From: Archivesica marissinica
Lineage: Eukaryota; Mollusca; Bivalvia; Venerida; Vesicomyidae
Reading direction: 5' to 3'
Assembly (NCBI GenBank): GCA_014843695.1
Contig: CM026402.1
Coordinates: forward strand, 16,895,545-16,959,544
Length of the DNA: 64,000 nt
Below, one piece after another: positions 13,301-25,748 of the stretch (position 1 is its first letter; each line of letters begins with the position of its first letter). The position numbers and the translations under genes were made by a program. The notes beneath the pieces are model-generated. The model was not told the origin of the DNA, made no database searches, and worked only from the letters and a program-made list of their open reading frames with translations.

Positions 13301-16300
13301 CAATCATACCATACAATCATACTGTACAATCATACCATACAATCATACTGTACAATCATACCATACAATCATACCATACAATCATACCATACAATCATAC
13401 CATACAATCATACCATACAGTCATACCATACAATCATACCATACAGTCATACCATACAATCATACCATACAATCATACCATACAATCATACCATACAATC
13501 ATACTGTACAATCATACCATACAATCATACCATACCATACAATCATACTGTACAATCATACCATACAATCATACCATACAATCATACCATACAATCATAC
13601 TGTACAATCATACCATACAATCATACTGTACAATCATACCATACAATCATACTGTACAATCATACCATACAATCATACCATACAATCATACCATACAATC
13701 ATACCATACAGTCATACCATACAATCATACCATACAATCATACCATACAATCATACCATACAATCATACCATACAATCATACCGTACAATCATACCATAC
13801 AATCATACCATACAATCATACTGTACAATCATACCGTACAATCATACCATACAATCATACCATACAATCATACTGTACAATCATACCATACAATCATACT
13901 GTACAATCATACCATACAATCATACCATACAATCATACCATACAATCATACCATACAATCATACTGTACAGTCATACCATACAATCATACCATACAATCA
14001 TACTGTACAATCATACCATACAATCATACCATACAATCATACCATACAATCATACCATACAATCATACCATACAATCATACCATACAATCATACCATACA
14101 ATCATACCATACAATCATACTGTACAATCATACCATACAATCATACTGTACAATCATACTGTACAATCATACCATACAATCATACCATACAATCATACCA
14201 TACAATCATACCATACAATCATACTGTACAATCATACCATACAATCATACTGTACAATCATACCATACAATCATACCATACAATCATACCATACAATCAT
14301 ACTGTACAATCATACCGTACAATCATACTGTACAATCATACCATACAATCATACCATACAATCATACTGTACAATCATACCATACAATCATACTGTACAA
14401 TCATACCATACAATCATACTGTACAATCATACCATACAATCATACCATACAATCATACCATACAATCATACCGTACAATCATACATACAATCATACCATA
14501 CAATCATACTGTACAATCATACCATACAATCATACCTACAATCATACTTTCGTACAATCATACCATACAATCATACCATACAATCATACTGTACAATCAT
14601 ACCATACAATCATACCATACAATCATACCATACAATCATACATACAATCATACCATACAATCATACCATACAATCATTGTACTCATATATTTTTTTTTTT
14701 TTTTGTACAATCATACATACAATCATACCATACAATCATACCATACATCATACTGTACAATCATACCATACAATCATACCATACAATCATACCGTATTGT
14801 ACAATCATACCATACAATCATACCATACAATCATACCATACAATCATACCATACAATCATACTGTACAATCATACCTTTGTACAATCATACCATACAATC
14901 ATACCATACAATCATACCGTACAATCATACCATACAATCATACTGTACAATCATACCATACAATCATACCATACAATCATACCATACAATCATACCATAC
15001 AGTCATACCATACAATCATACCATACAATCATACTGTACAATCATACCATACTTAATCATACCATACAATCATACCGTACACTCATACTGTACAATCATA
15101 CTGTACAATCATACTGTACAATCATACTGTACAATCATACCATACAATCATACCATACAATCATACCATACAATCATACCATACACATCATACCGTACAA
15201 TCATACCATACAATCATACCATACAATCATACCATACAATCATACTGTACAATCATACCGTACAATCATACCATAACAATCAATCATACCATACACTCAT
15301 CATGTACAATCATACCATACAATCATACCATACAATCATACCATACAATCATACCATACAATCATACCATACAATCATACATACAATCATACCATACAAT
15401 CATACCATACAATCATACCATACAATCATACTGTACAATCATACCATACAATCATACATACCAATCATCCATACAATCATACCATACAATCATACCATAC
15501 AATCATACCATACAATCATACCATACAATCATACCATACAATCATACTGTACATCATACCAACAATCATACTGTACAATCATACCATACAATCATACCAT
15601 ACACAATCATACCATACATCATACCATACAATCATACCATACAATCATACCTACAATCATACCATACAATCATACCATACAATCATACCATACAATCATA
15701 CCATACAATCATACCGTACAATCATACCATACAATCATACCTACAATCATACATACAATCATACCATACAATCATACTGTACAATCATACCATACAATCA
15801 TACTGTACAATCATACCATACAATCATACTGTACAAACCCCCATCATACCATACAATCATACATACAATCATACCATACAATCATACCATACAATCATAC
15901 CAACAATCATACCATACAATCATACTGTACAATCATACCATACATCATACCTGTACAATCATACCATACAATCATACTGTACAATCATACCATACAATCA
16001 TACTGTACAATCATACCATACAATCATACCATACAATCATACCATCAATCATACTGTACAATCATACCATACAATCATACTGTACAATCATACCATACAA
16101 TCATACCATACAATCATACCATACAATCATACCATACAATCATAATTCCACCATACAAAAAAAAACAATCAACATACAATCATACCATACAATCATACTG
16201 TACAATCATACCATACAGTCATACTGTACAATCATACCATACAATCATACCATACAATCATACTGTTTACAATCATACCGTACAATCATACCATACATCA

Positions 16301-18808
16301 TACCATACAATCATACTGTACAATCATACCATACAATCATACTGTACAATCATACCATACAATCATACCATACAATCATACCTACAATCTACTGTACAAT
16401 CATACCATACAATCATACTGTACAATCATACCATACAATCATACTGTACAATCATACCATACAATCATACATACAATCATACCATACAATCATACCTACA
16501 ATCATACCATATACCATACAATCATACCATACAATCATACCATACAATCATACCATACAATCATACCATACAATCATACCATACAATCATACCATACAAT
16601 CATACGTACAATCATACCATACAATCATACCATACCATACTCATCTGTACAATCATACCGTACAATCATACCATACAATCATACCATACAATCATACTGT
16701 ACAGTATACAATCCATCATACCATACAATCATACTGTACAATCATACCATACAATCATACCATACAATCATACCATAACATCATACCATACAATCATACC
16801 ATACAATCATACCATACAATCATACCATACAATCATACCATACAATCATACCATACAATCATACCATACAATCATACTGTACAATCATACCATACAATCA
16901 TACCATACAATCATACCATACAATCATACCGTACAATCATACCATAACATCATACTGTACAATCATACCATACAATCATACCATACAATCATACCATACA
17001 ATCATACCATACAATCATACCATACAATCATACTGTACAATCATACCATACAATCATACTGTACAATCATACCATACAATCATACTGTACAATCATACCA
17101 TACAATCATACCATACAATCATACCATACAATCATACCATACAATCATACCATACAATCATACCATACAATCATACTGACAATCATACCATACAATCATA
17201 CTGTACAATCATACCATACAATCATACCATACAATCATACTTTTGTTTTGTACAATCATACCATACAATCATACTGTACAATCATACCATACAATCATAC
17301 CTTTATACAATCATACCATACAATCATACCATACAATCATACTTTTTTTCATACAATCATACCATACAATCATACCGTACAATCATACCGTACAATCATA
17401 CCTTTGTACAATCATACCATACAATCATACCATACAATCATACCATACAATCATACCATACAATCATACTGTAATCATACTGTACAATCATACCATACTT
17501 TTTTTTTCATCCTACAATCATACCATACAATCATACCATACAATCATACCGTACAATCATACCATACAATCATACCATACAATCATACCGTACAATCATA
17601 CATACATCATACCATACAATCATACCATACAATCATACTGTACAATCATACTACAATCATACCGTACAATCATACTGTACAATCATACATACAATCATAC
17701 CGTACAATCATACTGTACAATCATACCATACAATCATACCATACAATCATACCATACATCATACTATACAATCATACCATACAATCATACCATACAATCA
17801 TACCGTACAATCATACCGTACAATCATACCATACAATCATACCATACAATCATACCATACAATCATACCATACAATCATACCATACAATCATACCATACA
17901 ATCATACCGTACAATCATACCATACAATCATACCATACAATCATACCATACAATCATACCATACAATCATACTGTACAATCATACCATACAATCATACCA
18001 TACAATCATACCATACAATCATACCATACAATCATACCATACAATCATACCATACAATCATACTGTACAATCATACCATACCATACCATACAATCATACC
18101 ATACAATCATACCGTACACTCATACTGTACAATCATACTGTACAATCATACTGTACAATCATACTGTACAATCATACCATACAATCATACCATACAATCA
18201 TACCATACAATCATACCATACAATCATACCATACAATCATACCATACAATCATACTGTACAATCATACCATACAATCATACCGTACAATCATACCATACA
18301 ATCATACCATACAATCATACCGTACAATCATACCATACAATCATACTGTACAATCATACCATACAATCATACCATACAATCATACTGTACAATCATACCA
18401 TACAATCATACTGTACAATCATACCATACAATCATACCATACAATCATACCATACAATCATACCATACAATCATACCGTACAATCATACTGTACAATCAT
18501 ACCATACAATCATACCATACAATCATACTGTACAATCATACCATACAATCATACTGTACAATCATACCATACAATCATACCATACACTCATACTATACAA
18601 TCATACTGTACAATCATACTGTACAATCATACCATACAATCATACCATACAATCATACCATACAATCATACCATACAATCATACCATACAATCATACCAT
18701 ACAGTCATACCGTACAATCATACCATACAATCATACCGTACAATCATACCATACAATCATACCATACAATCATACCATACAATCATATCATACAATCATA
18801 CCGTACAT
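7396..18808. repeat. 11.4-kb satellite, 13-bp unit catacaatcatac
   Basis: Roughly 870 copies of a 13-bp unit filling one intron of MAM-1. Since 13 is not a multiple of three, a stop-free unit leaves all frames open and creates spurious proteins over 2,500 residues long (HTIIPYNHTIQSY repeats). These are not genes: no start context, no composition change, and the array lies between matching splice junctions. Most variation is at one spot in the unit (catacc-a-ta, catacc-g-ta, catact-g-ta). Variant patterns recur over long blocks, e.g. around 8520-8640, 10,075-10,195 and 12,905-13,020, each with the rare 'tacactcat'. From about 14,463 to 17,770 the array is broken by many indels and T or A runs. 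Confidence 0.97.
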
Positions 18809-18913
18809 GGGATTTTGTTGTGTTTTGTTGTGACAATAATTGTAATAGCATGGCACTATTAAGCGATGATACTGTTTGCGAAGTTGATTATTTTAGATCA
18901 AATATTTGAACAG

Positions 18914-19044
18914 GTATAGGCATTCTGCAAATCGGAATTCGGGTAAACAGTAAGGACACCATTATCCGGGTCATTAACCAGCCCGCAGGAAACAAGTGGG
19001 TTCTGTCTAAAGTGGATATCGGCGGGATCTCCAAACCATTCCAG
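18914..19044 (+). CDS. Exon: MAM-1, part 3
   Basis: A 131-bp exon, phase 1 to 0, acceptor tgaacag and donor ccag|gtgaga. It encodes GIGILQIGIRVNSKDTIIRV and ends KVDIGGISKPFQ, the third MAM block (G-x-L-x-[IV]...W-x-[LV]..V.I). It starts about 105 bp after the end of the 13-bp satellite. Confidence 0.85.
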
Positions 19045-19298
19045 GTGAGATTTCAAGAATAATAGTTTGGTTTTAAAGCGACACTATATTGTATGGAATA
19101 AGAATATTATGAAATGAAATTTTACATACAAGTAGCAATGCTACCATACAGTCTTTCTTTATAATTTGATGAATTTCTTTCGGTCAGTAAACGGTGTGTT
19201 TTTGCAATATAACAAACTGTAAATACGACTTTCCTGATTCAGTTTGTGTACCCCACGTACATTTGGAATGCATCGCTCTCTATCGACAATCTGGGCAC

Positions 19299-19430
19299 GA
19301 GGTTATAAAACATTTCTCAGATATCAAACTCGATCTTAATTGATTAGATTGGTTGATTCTGAGATCTAAACTCGGGTGAACCAATCAGAATCATTCTGAG
19401 TTTGAGATTGAAGAAAAGTGTTATAACCTC
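19299..19430. mobile_element. Foldback/MITE-like palindrome
   Basis: Ends gaggttataaaacatttctc and gaagaaaagtgttataacct(c) are inverted repeats of each other (gaggttata...). The inner arms are also inverted (gattggttgattctgag against gaaccaatcagaatc). About 132 bp inside the MAM-1 part 3/4 intron. No coding content. Confidence 0.65.
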
Positions 19431-19645
19431 CAGGCCTGAACAAATCCTAGGACAGCTGTTTTAACATTCGTTTACATACGTTTGTTGATAAGCAAATTGT
19501 GTATATTATTTGATTTATTTGTTTATTTACGAATATTGTTTTTATACACACAGTCATTGGAAATTAAATTCTTAAAATATCTCGTACTTTTTACTAAACA
19601 TTCATTCCGGTATAGTATGATATAGTGTTGTCTATTGTTTAACAG

Positions 19646-19730
19646 GTTCTGTTCAAAGGTCATAGGTCATTCAGTGTCAATGGTGACATTGCAATCGATG
19701 ACGTACAGCTGATCAACTGTAACTTTCCAC
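19646..19730 (+). CDS. Exon: MAM-1, part 4 (donor seeds the 24-bp array)
   Basis: An 85-bp exon, phase 0 to 1, acceptor tttaacag and donor ccac|gtaagt. It encodes VLFKGHRSFSVNGDIAIDDV and then QLINCNFP. G-x-IAIDD[VI]-x-[LF]...C is the C-terminal MAM block. Its last 13 bases plus the first 11 intron bases form unit 1 of the tandem array that follows. Confidence 0.9.
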
Positions 19731-22253
19731 GTAAGTCTGTTTGTAACTTCCCATGTAAGTATGTTTGCAACTTCCTGCTTAAGTCTGTTTGTAGCATACC
19801 ACATAAGTTTGTTTGTAGCTTCCCATCTAAGTCTGTTTGTAACTTTCCACATGAGTGTGTAACTTTCCACATAAGTTTGTTTGTAGCTTCCCACATAAGT
19901 CCTTTTGTAACTTCCCACATCACATACAATTGTTTGTTCCTACATAAGTTTGTTTATAACTACCCATGTTAAGTTAGTTTTGTAACTTCCCACGTAAGTC
20001 TGTTTGTAACTACCACACAAAATTGTTTGTAACTTCCCACATAACTTTGTAAGTAACTCTCCACATAAGTATGTTTGTATCGACCCACGTAAGTCTGTTT
20101 GTAACTACCACACAAAATTGTTTTGTAATTTCCCACATAACTTTGTAAGTAACTCTCCACATAAGTGTGTTTGTATCGTCCCACGTAAGTCTGTTTGATA
20201 AGTTTACTTGTAATTTCCCACATAACTTTGTAAGTAACTCTCCACATAAGTGTGTTTGTATCGTCCCACGTAAGTCTGTTTGATAAGTTTACTTGTAATT
20301 TCCCACATAACTTTGTAAGTAACTCTCCACATAAGTGTGTTTGTATCGTCCCACGTAAGTCTGTTTGATAAGTTTACTTGTAATTTCCCACATAACTTTG
20401 TAAGTAACTCTCCACATAAGTGTGTTTGTATCGTCCCACGTAAGTCTGTTTGATAAGTTTACTTGTAATTTCCCACATAACTTTGTAAGTAACTCTCCAC
20501 ATAAGTGTGTTTGTATCGTCCCACGTAAGTCTGTTTGATAAGTTTGCTTGTAATTTCCCACATAACTTTGTAAGTAACTCTCCACATAAGTGTGTTTGTA
20601 TCGTCCCACGTAAGTCTGTTTGATAAGTTTGCTTGTAATTTCCCACATAAGTTTGCTTGTAACTTTCCATATAAGTTTGTTTGTATCGTCCCACGTAAGT
20701 TTGCTTGTAACTTTCCATAAAAATGTGTTTGTATTGTCCCACATAAGTTTGCTTGTAACTTTCCACATACGTGTGTTTGTAGCTTCCCATATAAGTTTGT
20801 TTGTAGCTTCCCATATAAGTTTGTTTGTAGCTTCCCACCTAAGTTTGCTTGTAACTTCCCACGTAAGTTTGCTTGTAACTTTCCATACAAATTTGTTTGT
20901 ATTGTCCCACATAAGTTTGCTTGTAATTTCCCACATAACTTTGTAAGTAACTCTCCACATAAGTGTGTTTGTATCGTCCCACGTAAGTCTGTTTGATAAG
21001 TTTGCTTGTAATTTCCCACATAACTTTGTAAGTAACTCTCCACATAAGTGTGTTTGTATCGTCCCACGTAAGTCTGTTTGATAAGTTTGCTTGTAATTTC
21101 CCACATAAGTTTGCTTGTAACTTTCCATATAAGTTCGTTTGTATTGTCCCACTTAAGTTTGCTTGTAACTTTCCACATAAGTGTGTTTGTAGCTTCCCAT
21201 ATAAGTTTGTTTGTATCGTTCCATATAAGTTTGTGTGTAGCTTCCCACATAAGTGTGCTTGTAACTTTCCACATAACTTTGTTTGTATCGTCCCGTGTAA
21301 GTCTGTTTGATAAGTTTGCTTGTAACTTCCCACATAAGTTTGCTTGTAACTTCCCACATAAGTTTGCTTGTAACTTCCCACATAAGTTTGCTTGTAACTT
21401 CCCATATAAGTTTGCTTGTAACTTCCCACATAAGTTTGCTTGTAACTTCCCACATAAGTTTGTTTGTAACTTCCCACATAAGTTTGCTTGTAACTTCCCA
21501 CATAAGTTTGCTTGTAACTTCCCACATAAGTTTGCTTGTAACTTCCCTCATAAGTTTGCTTGTAACTTCCCACATAAGTTTGCTTGTAACTTTCCACATA
21601 AGTTTGTTTGTATCTTTCCACATAAGTTTGTTTGTAACTTTCCACATAAGTTTGTTTGTATCGTTCCACATAAGTTTGTTTGTATCGTTCCACATAAGTC
21701 TGTTTGTAGCTTCCAATATAAGTTTGTTTGTAACTTCCCATATAAGTTTGTTTGTATCGTTCCACATAAGTTTGCTTGTAACTTCCCACATAAGTTTGCT
21801 TGTAACTTCCCACATAAGTTTGCTTGTAACTTCCCACATAAGTTTGCTTGTAACTTTCCACATAAGTTTGCTTGTAACTTTCCACATAAGTTTGTTTGTA
21901 TCTTCCCACATAAGTTTGCTTGTAACTTTCCACATATGTTTGTTTGTAGCTTCCCACATAAGTTTGCTTGTAGCTTCCCATATAAGTTTGTTTGTAGCTT
22001 CCCACATAAGTTTGCTTGTAGCTTCCCATATAAGTTTGTTTGTATCTTTCCACATAAGTTTGTTTGTAACTTTCCACATAAGTTTGTTTGTAGCTTTCCA
22101 CATAAGTTTGTTTGTAACTTTCCACATAAGTTTGTTTGTAACTTCCCATATAAGTTTGTTTGTATCGTTCCACATACGTCTGTTTGTAGCTTCCCATATA
22201 AGTTTGTTTGTAGCTTCCCATATAAGTTTATTTGTAGCTACCCATATAAGTAA
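19718..22253 (+). repeat. 24-bp array seeded by a 5' splice site
   Basis: About 100 copies of a 24-bp unit. Unit 1 spans the exon/intron junction of MAM-1 part 4: tgtaactttccac|gtaag then tctgtt. Most later units read cccacataagt (no GT), but a dozen or more keep cac|gtaagt or cat|gtaagt (e.g. near 19,754, 19,993, 20,085, 20,183), i.e. consensus donor sites. The early units are in frame with the exon (CNFP-RKSV-CNFP). Part of the array has an 85-bp higher-order period (20,181; 20,266; 20,351; 20,436; 20,521; 20,606). Long open frames on both strands (for example NFPHKFVC repeats) are by-products of the unit being divisible by three. Confidence 0.95.
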
Positions 22254-22300
22254 GTATCTTTGCTGGTTCCCTAATTCCTCCATATACATGTCTGTTGTTA

Positions 22301-22360
22301 GAGCGATAGCCAAATATCTAGAGCGATAGCCAAATATCTAGAGCGATAGCCAAATATCTA
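22301..22360. repeat. 20-bp triplet repeat
   Basis: Three perfect copies of gagcgatagccaaatatcta directly after the 24-bp array. Confidence 0.95.
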
Positions 22361-22435
22361 GCATACACATTTACACTAAGACAATGACATTTTTTGACAA
22401 TCTCGTTTTATTTTTAAATGACATAAAACATGACT

Positions 22436-22740
22436 CGTGGATCATTATGAGGTAATAAAACGTGATTTACTGCTGGCTATGAGGTCATAAAACATGACCT
22501 ACAGCTGATTATGAGGTCATAGAGCTTGACTTATGGCTGATTATGAGGTCATAAAACGTGACCTACAGCTGATTATGAGGTCATAGAGCTTGACTTATGG
22601 CTGATTATGAGGTCATAAAACATGACCTACAGCTGATTATGAGGTCATAGAGCTTGACTTATGGCTGATTATGAGGTCATAAAACATGACCTACAGCTGA
22701 TTATGAAGTCATTAAATAGAGTTACTGCTGGTTATGAAAA
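22436..22740. repeat. 32/64-bp array with AGGTCA half-sites
   Basis: Alternating 32-bp units: gattatgaggtcataaaaca followed by tgacctacagct, and gattatgaggtcatagagct followed by tgacttatggct. Several units contain AGGTCA-N7-TGACCT, an inverted pair of nuclear-receptor half-sites. Whether these are functional is not shown. Confidence 0.88.
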
Positions 22741-22903
22741 CGTAAACATTATATATGGCTGATTATGAGGATATTAACAAAGTCGTTTGTTAAGATAAAA
22801 AATAGTAAATTTTGAATGTATAAAGCATGGCTTATGGCCGAGTCAGATGATTGACGGCATCCTTTTCACTTTGTATAGACTGGTACTGATTTGACATTTT
22901 CAG

Positions 22904-23029
22904 CGGTGAAGCAATCCTGTTTAACGTCAAGTTTCCACTGTCAGCGTGGTGCATGTATACAGAAGACACATGTTTGCGACTTTAACGACGACTGTGGTGA
23001 TAACAGTGATGAAGCTAACAATGTGTGCA
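22904..23029 (+). CDS. Exon: LDLa-2
   Basis: A 126-bp exon, phase 1 to 1, acceptor attttcag and donor tgca|gtaagt. It encodes a complete six-Cys LDLa: CLTSSFHCQRGACIQKTHVC, then DFNDDCGDNSDEANNVC. The calcium-binding residues D-F-N-D-D-C...N-S-D-E are intact. Because the exon is symmetrical (1-1), skipping it would keep the frame. It lies between the donor-site array upstream and the acceptor-site array downstream. Confidence 0.93.
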
Positions 23030-23103
23030 GTAAGTTGTCTCTTCATGATACATCAGGCAAGATGCACGAGTTTCGAATACCTAACTATTTGCTAGCTTGG
23101 TAA

Positions 23104-23305
23104 GTCTATGTCGAAGTCGTGCAGTTGTAGCACGTTCGCTTCACGTGCGAAAGGCCTCGAGTTTGCGCCAAGTAGGTAACGCATTTAAATTCCACATTGC
23201 CTCTTCTCTCTCCCTTGTAGCAATCGGTAATGAGGTCTCGATTAATACAAGTTGTAAGAACTTGTTTCGCAATTGAGCTAAAAAATGTTTTGTATAAACT
23301 GGGTA
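23104..23305 (+). mobile_element. SINE-A copy, internally deleted
   Basis: Head cgaagtcgtgcagttgtagc, body cacattgcctcttctctctc, tail gaacttgtttcgcaattgag. Part of the middle, between the B-box region and the body, is missing. Located 75 bp after the LDLa-2 exon. Confidence 0.8.
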
Positions 23306-23442
23306 AGTCTAACATGAAGTCTATAAATAGTTCAAATAGTTGTAGCAGACGGCAATCATTAATGCAATTTTCTTATTTGTAACTGACTGCTCGTCGTTAC
23401 GACACAATTTGAATGAAATTCCATGACATATGTAACTGTTAA

Positions 23443-24519
23443 CCCTTTCCTTCATAGAGATTTAGGTTAATATACTATTATATCTCCATACATACGACAG
23501 CCATTTAACCCTTTCCTTCATAGAGATTTAGGTTAATATACTATTATATCGCCATACAAACGACAGCCATTTAACCCTTTCCTTCATAGAGATTTAGGTT
23601 AATATACTATTATATCTCCATACAAACGACAGCGATTTAGCCCTTTCCTTCATAGAGATTTATGTTAATATACTATTATATCTCCATACAAATGACAGCC
23701 ATTTAACCCTTTCCTTCATAGAGATTTAGGTTAATATACTATTATATCTCCATACAAATGACAGCCATTTAACCCTTTCCTTCATAGAGATTTAGGTTAA
23801 TATACTATTATATCTCCATACAAACGACAGCCATTTAACCCTTTCCTTCATAGAGATTTAGGTTAATATACTATTATATCTCCATACAAATGACAGCCAT
23901 TTAACCCTTTCCTTCATAGAGATTTAGGTTAATATACTATTATATCTCCATACAAACGACAGCCATTTAACCCTTTCCTTCATAGAGATTTAGGTTAATA
24001 TACTATTATATCTCCATACAAACGACAGCCATTTAACCCTTTCCTTCATAGAGATTTAAGTTAATATACTATTATATCTGCATACAAACGACAGCCATTT
24101 AACCTTTTCCTTCATAGAGATTTAGGTTAATATACTATTATATTTCCATACAAACGACAGCCATTTAACCCTTTCCTTCATAGAGATTTAGGTTAATATA
24201 CTATTATATCTCCATACAAATGACAGCTATTTAGCTATCTTGCAGTGGATAAGTAGTCGCCATATCTATCCCACCTCCATAGATATTACTGGGACTACAT
24301 AGAGATTTAGGTTAATATACTATTATATCTCCATACAAACGACAGCCATTTAGCTATCTTGCAGTAGATAAGTAGTCGCCATATCTATCCCACCTCCATA
24401 GATATTACTGGGACTACATGAGATTCTGGCTTTTATTATGAACATTGATTTGGCTTCTACATTGTCAATGTATGTCGTATTGGTAATGGCGTCAAGAGGT
24501 GCTTCTATGAGGGAAAGGG
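23443..24519. mobile_element. TTAA-target MITE with left end amplified 12 times
   Basis: The element is bounded by TTAA at 23,439-23,442 and 24,520-24,523, with TIRs ccctttccttcatag and ctatgagggaaaggg. Its first 66 bp (including the TIR and gagatttaggttaatatact) are repeated about 12 times at exactly 66-bp spacing (23,441; 23,507; 23,573 ...). An adjoining stretch of about 130 bp (to tattactgggactacat) is then duplicated before the single right end. TTAA target duplication with short TIRs is typical of piggyBac-type MITEs. No transposase present. Confidence 0.9.
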
Positions 24520-24615
24520 TTAATGTTACTGCAGCGTGTCAAGACTTCAATTGTGTCTCGATTGAAGTGTAGCATCATTATAATATACTAAACTGCGATG
24601 TTTCCTACCATTGTA

Positions 24616-24802
24616 CAGTCTACATCCGTTATGTCAAAGTCTGTTATGTCGAATTCTCCTGTTATCTCGAAGTCGGATTAAAGTCCCGTTTCAAACACTA
24701 TCATTTTACATATAACTGGATCTGTTTATGTCAAATTTCGTTTAGTCAAACTTCGATTATTTTGTTCGATCCGACGGATTTCGACATAACGGATGTAGAT
24801 TG
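24616..24802. mobile_element. TA-target MITE, pogo/mariner-like
   Basis: TIRs cagtctacatccgttatgtc and, inverted, caatctacatccgttatgtc, flanked by TA on each side. Length 187 bp; no coding capacity. Confidence 0.85.
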
Positions 24803-24990
24803 TACAAGTAAAAATTCAGGAAGAGTGTTACCGGATCATTGTGTCTTTAAGACTTAATCTGTTGTGATCATAACATCATCTTCACACTGTTGTCATTGTA
24901 ACCTCGCCATATGTGTTGCACTGAGTTTCTACCATTTCTCGAATGAATATAAGAGAAGAAAAAAATATCTACCTCATTGATTGCATCTTA

Positions 24991-25610
24991 GTATAAGCGT
25001 TTTGTTGCTATTAATTTGCTAGGTGGCTATCCAGCACAGTATAAGCGTTTTGTTGCTATTAATTTGCTAGGTGGCTATCCAGCACAGTATAAGCGTTTTG
25101 TTGCTATTAATTTGCTAGGTGGCTATCCAGCGCAGTATAAGCGTTTTGTTGCTATTAATTTGCTAGGTGGCTATCCAGTGCAGTATAAGCGTTTTGTTGC
25201 TATTAATTTGCTAGGTGGCTATCCAGTGCAGTATAAGCGTTTTGTTGCTATTAATTTGCTAGGTGGCTATCCAGTGCAGTATAAGCGTTTTGTTGCTATT
25301 AATTTGCTAGGTGGCTATCCAGCACAGTATAAGCGTTTTGTTGCTATTAATTTGCTAGGTGGCTATCCAGCACAGTATAAGCGTTTTGTTGCTATTAATT
25401 TGCTAGGTGGCTATCCAGCACAGTATAAGCGTTTTGTTGCTATTAATTTGCTAGGTGGCTATCCAGTGCAGTATAAGCGTTTTGTTGCTATTAATTTGCT
25501 AGGTGGCTATCCAGCACAGTATAAGCGTTTTGTTGCTATTAATTTGCTCGGTGGCTATCCAGCACAGTATAAGCGTTTTATTGCTATTAATTTGCTAGGT
25601 GGCTATCCAG
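24991..25610 (+). repeat. 48-bp array seeded by a 3' splice site, open in exon frame
   Basis: Thirteen copies of a 48-bp unit whose end is the acceptor of MAM-2 part 1: gctattaatttgctaggtgg then ctatccag|. The last copy runs into the exon. The unit is 16 codons (QYKRFVAINLLGGYPA or ...GGYPV) and is stop-free in the same phase-1 frame as the exon. Using any upstream copy of the acceptor would therefore add whole 16-residue repeats. Copies are nearly identical; the main variants are ccagca and ccagtg just after the presumed cut. Confidence 0.95.
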
Positions 25611-25748
25611 CGCGATGCAACTTCGAGACGAGCATCTGTGACTGGAGCCAGGATAAAACAGATAGCTTTGACTGGACCCGAGCTTCCGGTAACACAGTGT
25701 CTTCTAATACAGGACCTGTCCGAGATCACACCACCGGAACTAACGCAG
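25611..25748 (+). CDS. Exon: MAM-2, part 1 (acceptor seeds the 48-bp array)
   Basis: A 138-bp exon, phase 1 to 1, donor cag|gtaggt. It encodes RCNFETSICDWSQDKTDSFD and ends DHTTGTNAG, a MAM start. The acceptor is either ctatccag|cgcg (start 25611, chosen here) or tttgctag|gtgg fifteen bases upstream; both keep phase 1. Everything upstream in the 48-bp array is open in the same frame, so the true 5' limit of the exon cannot be decided from DNA alone. Confidence 0.85.

Noticed and set aside
7317..18909. Apparent proteins of more than 2,500 residues with HTIIPYNHTIQSY repeats in all + frames
   Set aside because: Pure consequence of a stop-free 13-bp unit; the region lies between correctly phased splice sites of the MAM gene and has no start context.
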